Positions 30,829 to 33,566 of a DNA stretch of 33,566 bases are shown piece after piece. The translations under genes and the position numbers were made by a program. Position 1 is the stretch's first letter, and each line of letters opens with the position of its first letter. The stretch is taken from contig CABSCP010000046.1 of the NCBI GenBank assembly GCA_902476265.1, positions 1 to 33,566 of the forward strand, read 5' to 3'. The notes beneath the pieces were generated by a model. It saw nothing but the letters and a program-made list of their open reading frames with translations, made no database searches and was not told the origin of the DNA. The stretch is from an uncultured Lachnospiraceae bacterium (lineage in GTDB: Bacteria; Bacillota; Clostridia; Lachnospirales; Lachnospiraceae).

Positions 30829-32138
30829 TGGGTACCTCCGGATATTATTAAGACTTGTTTGATATGGCCTTCCTCACAGGTGGTAAAAGACTGTACATTG
30901 GGAGTTGCATCCAAAAGCTCTCTTACGGTGGCAAGTCCCAGCCCGCTGTGCTTTTCCTTTGTGGTGATGCCGGGAGCGGACAACCGGTCTAAGGGAAACG
31001 GCAAAGGCTGCGTGCTGTTTTCAATATGAAAAATAATCGTGTCGTCCTTTTTCACCAGCGCGATATGCAGACAGCGTTCCCTGGTTAAAACGGCGGCTTC
31101 CATGGCATTATCCAGATAAATTCCCAAAACTCTGCACAGTACCAACAGATTCATATTGACGGAAGTGATTTCATGGGTCAGTTCCAGCGTGATATTCAGA
31201 TCAAGATTCATCGCCTGAACCAGCTTCGTGTACAAAAGCCCTTTGATTTCCAGCACTTTTATCTGACTCAGCTTCGCGATGATAGCGTCCTTATTTTCCA
31301 GCAGCCGGCTGCTTGGGACAATGCGCAGATCAAAATAATCTTTTAACTTCTCCATATCATTTGCCTGAATATAACCGGTAATCGTGGCGAGGATGTTCAT
31401 GTAATCATGCTTGAACCTTCGGATTTCCTGATAATGGCTTTCCAGTTTTTCCGTATACTCCGCCAGATTCTCCTGAGCCTGGGTTTTCAGCGCCAGTCTT
31501 TTATTTTCCTGAAGGGTGCGGTAAAGACACAGAAAAATCAGGAAATTTGCAATAGCAAAAAAGAAAATCAAAATGCCGTTGAAAAGTAAAATTTCTGTGG
31601 GATAATTGTATTGATTCCCGTAAATGATGTTCAGAAGGAAAATGCAGGAACAGACGGTGATTTCAAAAAACAGAAGCCGTTGGATCTGGACGGAGACAAA
31701 ATCCTTGCTGGTGCTGAATTTCCTATGCATCCATTTGCCGGCGAAATAGCTGGGGATGATAGCGAGAAGGGCATGGGAAACTATAAAAATTAATGTTAGG
31801 GATAACGAATTATATATGGTTGTAAAATCAAATCCTAATAATCTCAGCGGGATTGTAATAGCATAGTCTGTGAAAAGGCTCCATATCCATGAAATCAGAA
31901 AAAATGCCATATTATAAAGCCTGTTTGAGCTAAAATATAAAATAGCGAGACTTCCAAGCAACAATAAGGGGGTGCCTGATTGGCCAAGAGGAAATGCAAA
32001 AATACTTCCGCATAAAAAAACAAAGCCGAAGAAAAAAATAGACTTTGATAATTTATCGAAAGGAAGTAAAAGAAATTTTAATATTATAATAAATGTAATA
32101 ATTCCAGTAAGTTGGATTAAAAATTTATTTGCAGCCAT
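30825..32138 (-). CDS. agrC: AgrC-like quorum-sensing histidine kinase
   Basis: 437 residues. The N-terminal half (1-205) is an integral membrane sensor with six or seven hydrophobic segments, as in AgrC receptors for cyclic peptides. A coiled linker (205-240) leads to His244 in RRFKHDYMNILATI, the AgrC-type phosphoacceptor, then the GHKL ATPase with CRVLGIYLDNAMEAA (N-box) and EKHSGLGLATVREL (G-box). In the family it binds the secreted autoinducer and phosphorylates AgrA. The Shine-Dalgarno is AAAAAAGGCGG. A TATAAT on the minus strand (plus 32158-32163) could be its -10, giving a very short leader. It is divergent from agrB. Confidence 0.93.
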   Translation of the reverse strand: MAANKFLIQLTGIITFIIILKFLLLPFDKLSKSIFFFGFVFLCGSIFAFPLGQSGTPLLLLGSLAILYFSSNRLYNMAFFLISWIWSLFTDYAITIPLRLLGFDFTTIYNSLSLTLIFIVSHALLAIIPSYFAGKWMHRKFSTSKDFVSVQIQRLLFFEITVCSCIFLLNIIYGNQYNYPTEILLFNGILIFFFAIANFLIFLCLYRTLQENKRLALKTQAQENLAEYTEKLESHYQEIRRFKHDYMNILATITGYIQANDMEKLKDYFDLRIVPSSRLLENKDAIIAKLSQIKVLEIKGLLYTKLVQAMNLDLNITLELTHEITSVNMNLLVLCRVLGIYLDNAMEAAVLTRERCLHIALVKKDDTIIFHIENSTQPLPFPLDRLSAPGITTKEKHSGLGLATVRELLDATPNVQSFTTCEEGHIKQVLIISGGTQ

Positions 32139-32236
32139 TTGAAACCGCCTTTTTTACATTATAGTAACATGGGCAGGGAAAAAGTTGAATAACGGTTTTC
32201 AGATGAAATATACCAAAAAAGATAACAATAAGAATA

Positions 32237-32301
32237 CGTTCAAGAGTAAAAAGCGATCGTTCAGGAAAAAATGTGTGATAAAGTTATAAATATGATATAA
32301 T
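32237..32301 (+). promoter_or_regulatory. LytTR (AgrA) binding site and promoter of agrBD
   Basis: Two 9-bp direct repeats, CGTTCAAGA (32237-32245) and CGTTCAGGA (32258-32266), start 21 bp apart, the classical AgrA/LytTR spacing. The perfect TATAAT (32296-32301), preceded by TGA as an extended -10, lies 38 bp after the start of the second repeat; the -35 (GTGTGA) is poor, as expected for an activated promoter. The same layout occurs at 33170-33234. Confidence 0.8.
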
Positions 32302-32324
32302 ACAAACGTCTATGAGGTGATCTG

Positions 32325-32933
32325 ATGATAAACAGGATTGCAAGGAAAATTTCCTATTGGTGTATGGAAAAGCTGCAATTAAAAAAAGAAGAACAAGAGG
32401 TTGTTCAATATGGGACGGAAGTCTTTTTGGATGGGCTCTTAAAGATTTTAGTTTTAATTTTTGTGGGTATTTGCGTGGGTCGATTACAGGAAGTAGTGCT
32501 GGCCCTTTTGGGATTTTGCAGCCTGAGATATTGGGCCGGCGGAATGCATTGTAAAACGAGTCTGGGATGTTTAGGCACCATGATTGCCATCTGCCTTGTC
32601 AGTGTTTATGCCGCTCCGTATTTTACAGCTGCACCAGATTGGATTGTTCTATTTACGTTAATTTTGGAATATATTATTTTATACTTTATGGCGCCGGGAC
32701 AAACCAAACGAAATCCAATATGCGATTATACAACATATTTCAGGAAGCGGGTCGGAGCATTCCTATGGCTGGCATTAGAATACATAGTGATTTATGTAAT
32801 GAGGGATAAAGTTGCGCGATGGATACTTATAATTTCAATTTTATTTGAAATTTTTAGTATATTACCTTGTAGAAAAAATGAAAATTTTCAAAGGAGGTTT
32901 TTTTATGACAAACAAAAGCTGGGAGAAGATTGA
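32325..32933 (+). CDS. agrB: AgrB, autoinducer peptide-processing membrane endopeptidase
   Basis: 202 residues, an accessory gene regulator B family cysteine endopeptidase with four to six membrane segments. Catalytic His75 and Cys82 stand 7 residues apart in RYWAGGMHCKTSLGC, the exact spacing of staphylococcal AgrB His77/Cys84. It removes the C-terminal tail of AgrD and, in known systems, cyclises the peptide. The downstream QTKRNPICDYTTYFRKRV resembles the conserved loop of the family. GAGGTGATCTG precedes the ATG. The gene overlaps agrD by 29 nt. Codon use and base composition are clearly more AT-rich than in the metabolic genes of the window. Confidence 0.93.
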   Translation: MINRIARKISYWCMEKLQLKKEEQEVVQYGTEVFLDGLLKILVLIFVGICVGRLQEVVLALLGFCSLRYWAGGMHCKTSLGCLGTMIAICLVSVYAAPYFTAAPDWIVLFTLILEYIILYFMAPGQTKRNPICDYTTYFRKRVGAFLWLALEYIVIYVMRDKVARWILIISILFEIFSILPCRKNENFQRRFFYDKQKLGED

Positions 32934-33072
32934 AAAAAAATTTGCTGGAGTTATCCGCAATGCCGCAGAAGCATCTGCAAAGAATGCCGCGGGGAAGAAA
33001 CTGATTATTATGGTATATGAGCCGGAAGTCCCCGAAGCAGTAAAAGAGTTTGTAAAAAAAGAAAATAAATAA
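32905..33072 (+). CDS. agrD: AgrD-like autoinducer precursor lacking a Cys/Ser nucleophile
   Basis: 55-residue peptide with the three-part AgrD plan: an amphipathic N-terminal helix (1-30, KSWEKIEKKFAGVIRNAAE), a short hydrophobic core KKLIIMV (31-37), and the acidic C-terminal recognition tail YEPEVPEAVKEF (38-49), matching the YEPEVPEE-type tail of cyclic lactone autoinducer precursors. It starts inside agrB with a perfect AAAGGAGG. The usual Cys (or Ser) about five residues before the tail is missing: the protein has no Cys, and its only serines (5 and 24) are in the N-terminal helix. AgrB in contrast keeps both catalytic residues. The ring chemistry is therefore unclear. Confidence 0.85.
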   Translation: MTNKSWEKIEKKFAGVIRNAAEASAKNAAGKKLIIMVYEPEVPEAVKEFVKKENK

Positions 33073-33081
33073 CAGATCCGA

Positions 33082-33116
33082 AAAGAAGGCATCCCGTGAA
33101 AAGGGGTGCCTTCTTT
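33082..33116 (+). terminator. Rho-independent terminator of agrBD
   Basis: Ten perfect pairs AAAGAAGGCA/TGCCTTCTTT (33082-33091 with 33107-33116) continue inward with a T-G wobble and CCC/GGG, closing the loop GTGAAAA. The 3' end is TTCTTT, a weak T-run. Confidence 0.75.
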
Positions 33117-33169
33117 GGGAGTATGCGGCAATTACAATGCATTTTCTTGAATAAAAGGGAATAATGCAG

Positions 33170-33234
33170 CGTTCAGGCGAAATTTAGCATCGTTTGGGAA
33201 AAATTCGTATAACTACTAAAAAATATGGTATAAT
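33170..33234 (+). promoter_or_regulatory. Second LytTR (AgrA) site and promoter, downstream of agrD
   Basis: Repeats CGTTCAGGC (33170-33178) and CGTTTGGGA (33191-33199) start 21 bp apart. The perfect TATAAT (33229-33234), preceded by TGG, lies 38 bp after the second repeat, exactly as at the agrB promoter; ATCGTT..GGGAAAAA and AAATATGGTATAAT are shared almost base for base. The -35 (CGTATA) is again poor. It corresponds in position to P3 of staphylococcal agr and should drive the RNA at 33241-33469. Confidence 0.8.
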
Positions 33235-33357
33235 CTGTAACCGTGAGGAAGGTATTATATCCGGTACAACATCATATGCAGCCAACGGATTTCTATAAAT
33301 CCGGCTATTATATCAAGCCATCATTAAGGGCCTGGCAGGGCAGCGAGGGGAGATTTT

Positions 33358-33429
33358 GTGAGCGATGACCAACAGGTAACTGGAACGAATAAAATTTGTC
33401 TGCGCTGCCGGGTCTTTAATGACATTTAG
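33358..33429 (+). CDS. Candidate 23-residue small ORF inside the predicted agr RNA
   Basis: GTG start, AGGGGAG 5 nt upstream, 23 codons and TAG: peptide (M)SDDQQVTGTNKICLRCR... with a Cys-x-x-Cys pair near the C-terminus. It lies in the loop of a long-range stem that could hide its ribosome binding site. The position recalls hld within RNAIII, but the peptide is hydrophilic and not delta-haemolysin-like. Coding status is uncertain. Confidence 0.3.
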   Translation: MSDDQQVTGTNKICLRCRVFNDI

Positions 33430-33469
33430 AGGCTTTTGATGATGAAAAATCATCGGGGCCTCTTTTTTT
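33428..33469 (+). terminator. Rho-independent terminator of the predicted agr RNA
   Basis: AGAGGC (33428-33433) pairs with GCCTCT (33458-33463), continued by T-G wobbles and the inner stem GATGAT/ATCATC (33438-33443 with 33449-33454), loop GAAAA, followed by seven T. Confidence 0.9.
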
Positions 33470-33481
33470 ACGGTAAAACGG

Positions 33482-33510
33482 TTGACAAACCGCGGATTTT
33501 TTCTTATCAT
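33482..33510 (+). promoter_or_regulatory. Strong sigma-A promoter leading out of the window
   Basis: Perfect TTGACA (33482-33487), 17-nt spacer, TATCAT (33505-33510), right after the terminator. It should transcribe a gene whose start lies beyond the window; no start codon with ribosome binding site is seen in the last 50 nt. Confidence 0.7.
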
Positions 33511-33566
33511 CCCTGTCTTTCGGAATAAAAATTAAAAAGTAGTGCTAAGCCACAAATCAGAACCTG

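Larger units (their letters stand above)
33241..33469 (+). ncRNA. Predicted Agr-controlled small RNA (RNAIII-like position)
   Basis: About 230 nt from the predicted start 7 nt after the second agr-type -10 box to a strong terminator. It has no open frame longer than 24 codons with a ribosome binding site on the plus strand. Structure visible: hairpin CGGATTT-ctat-AAATCCG (33286-33303); a 7-bp long-range stem GGCAGCG (33339-33345) with CGCTGCC (33403-33409) around a small ORF; and the terminator hairpin. Direct repetition of TATTATATC occurs near 33253 and 33306. Role is inferred from promoter and position only; no sequence similarity to RNAIII is claimed. Confidence 0.5.

Noticed and set aside
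30205..31029. 274-codon plus-strand open frame opposite agrA
   Set aside because: Runs antisense through the receiver and LytTR domains of agrA and into agrC; no ribosome binding site and no recognisable domain.
33313..33510. 65-codon minus-strand open frame opposite the predicted agr RNA
   Set aside because: It runs through the terminator hairpin and the outgoing promoter, has no ribosome binding site and no motif; plus-strand signals explain the region better.

Overview
The window reads as chromosomal DNA of a Gram-positive, spore-forming Clostridia, most likely a gut Lachnospiraceae. The evidence is near-universal strong AGGAGG-type ribosome binding sites, sigma-A promoters, a YtvI-like sporulation protein, a PerR/reverse-rubrerythrin pair, the TSCPD protein, adjacent GH42/GH35 beta-galactosidases and a Firmicutes agr quorum-sensing locus. 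The genus cannot be fixed from the sequence alone. No rRNA, tRNA, CRISPR array, intact insertion sequence or prophage is visible.

Layout. 1-7.1 kb: HIT hydrolase; a minus-strand TSCPD/murG pair; a small membrane protein; pgi followed by a D-2-hydroxyacid dehydrogenase; an ECF sigma factor translationally coupled to a 397-residue protein of unknown function. 7.1-12.7 kb: minus-strand HAD phosphatase and VanZ-like protein; a PNPOx-ferredoxin fusion; a PsiE-like membrane protein; an archaeal/Thermotoga-type S-adenosylhomocysteine hydrolase followed by a small unknown gene and an amidohydrolase. 12.7-17 kb: a two-gene GH42-GH35 operon with its own promoter and a strong terminator. 17-22.3 kb: an OmpR-type two-component system, a lipoprotein whose promoter shares a motif with that system's promoter, and a zinc-ribbon/Ig-like membrane protein. 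22.3-25.8 kb: perR and reverse rubrerythrin on the minus strand under a consensus promoter with a Fur/PerR-type operator, then a second two-component system (kinase first). 25.8-30.1 kb: a palindromic repeat, a nuclease/transposase remnant, and an RluA pseudouridine synthase, O-antigen-ligase-like protein and YtvI-like protein in a row.

30.1-33.57 kb is the most interesting part: a complete agr-type system. agrC and agrA lie on the minus strand and diverge from agrB and agrD on the plus strand. The agrBD promoter carries two 9-bp direct repeats 21 bp apart, placed 38 bp before an extended -10 box. The same architecture recurs just after agrD, in front of a ~230-nt stretch with no long coding frame that ends in a strong terminator. 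This parallels the P2/P3 promoters of staphylococcal agr and predicts an Agr-controlled small RNA analogous to RNAIII, with a 23-codon candidate small ORF. The AgrD precursor has no Cys or Ser where the thiolactone/lactone nucleophile should be.

Other structure worth attention: an 18-bp hairpin that encloses both the Shine-Dalgarno and start codon of the YtvI-like gene, a shared operator-like motif linking a two-component system to a neighbouring lipoprotein, and two copies of a 31-nt palindromic element. All functional names come from motif recognition by eye; no database search was run.
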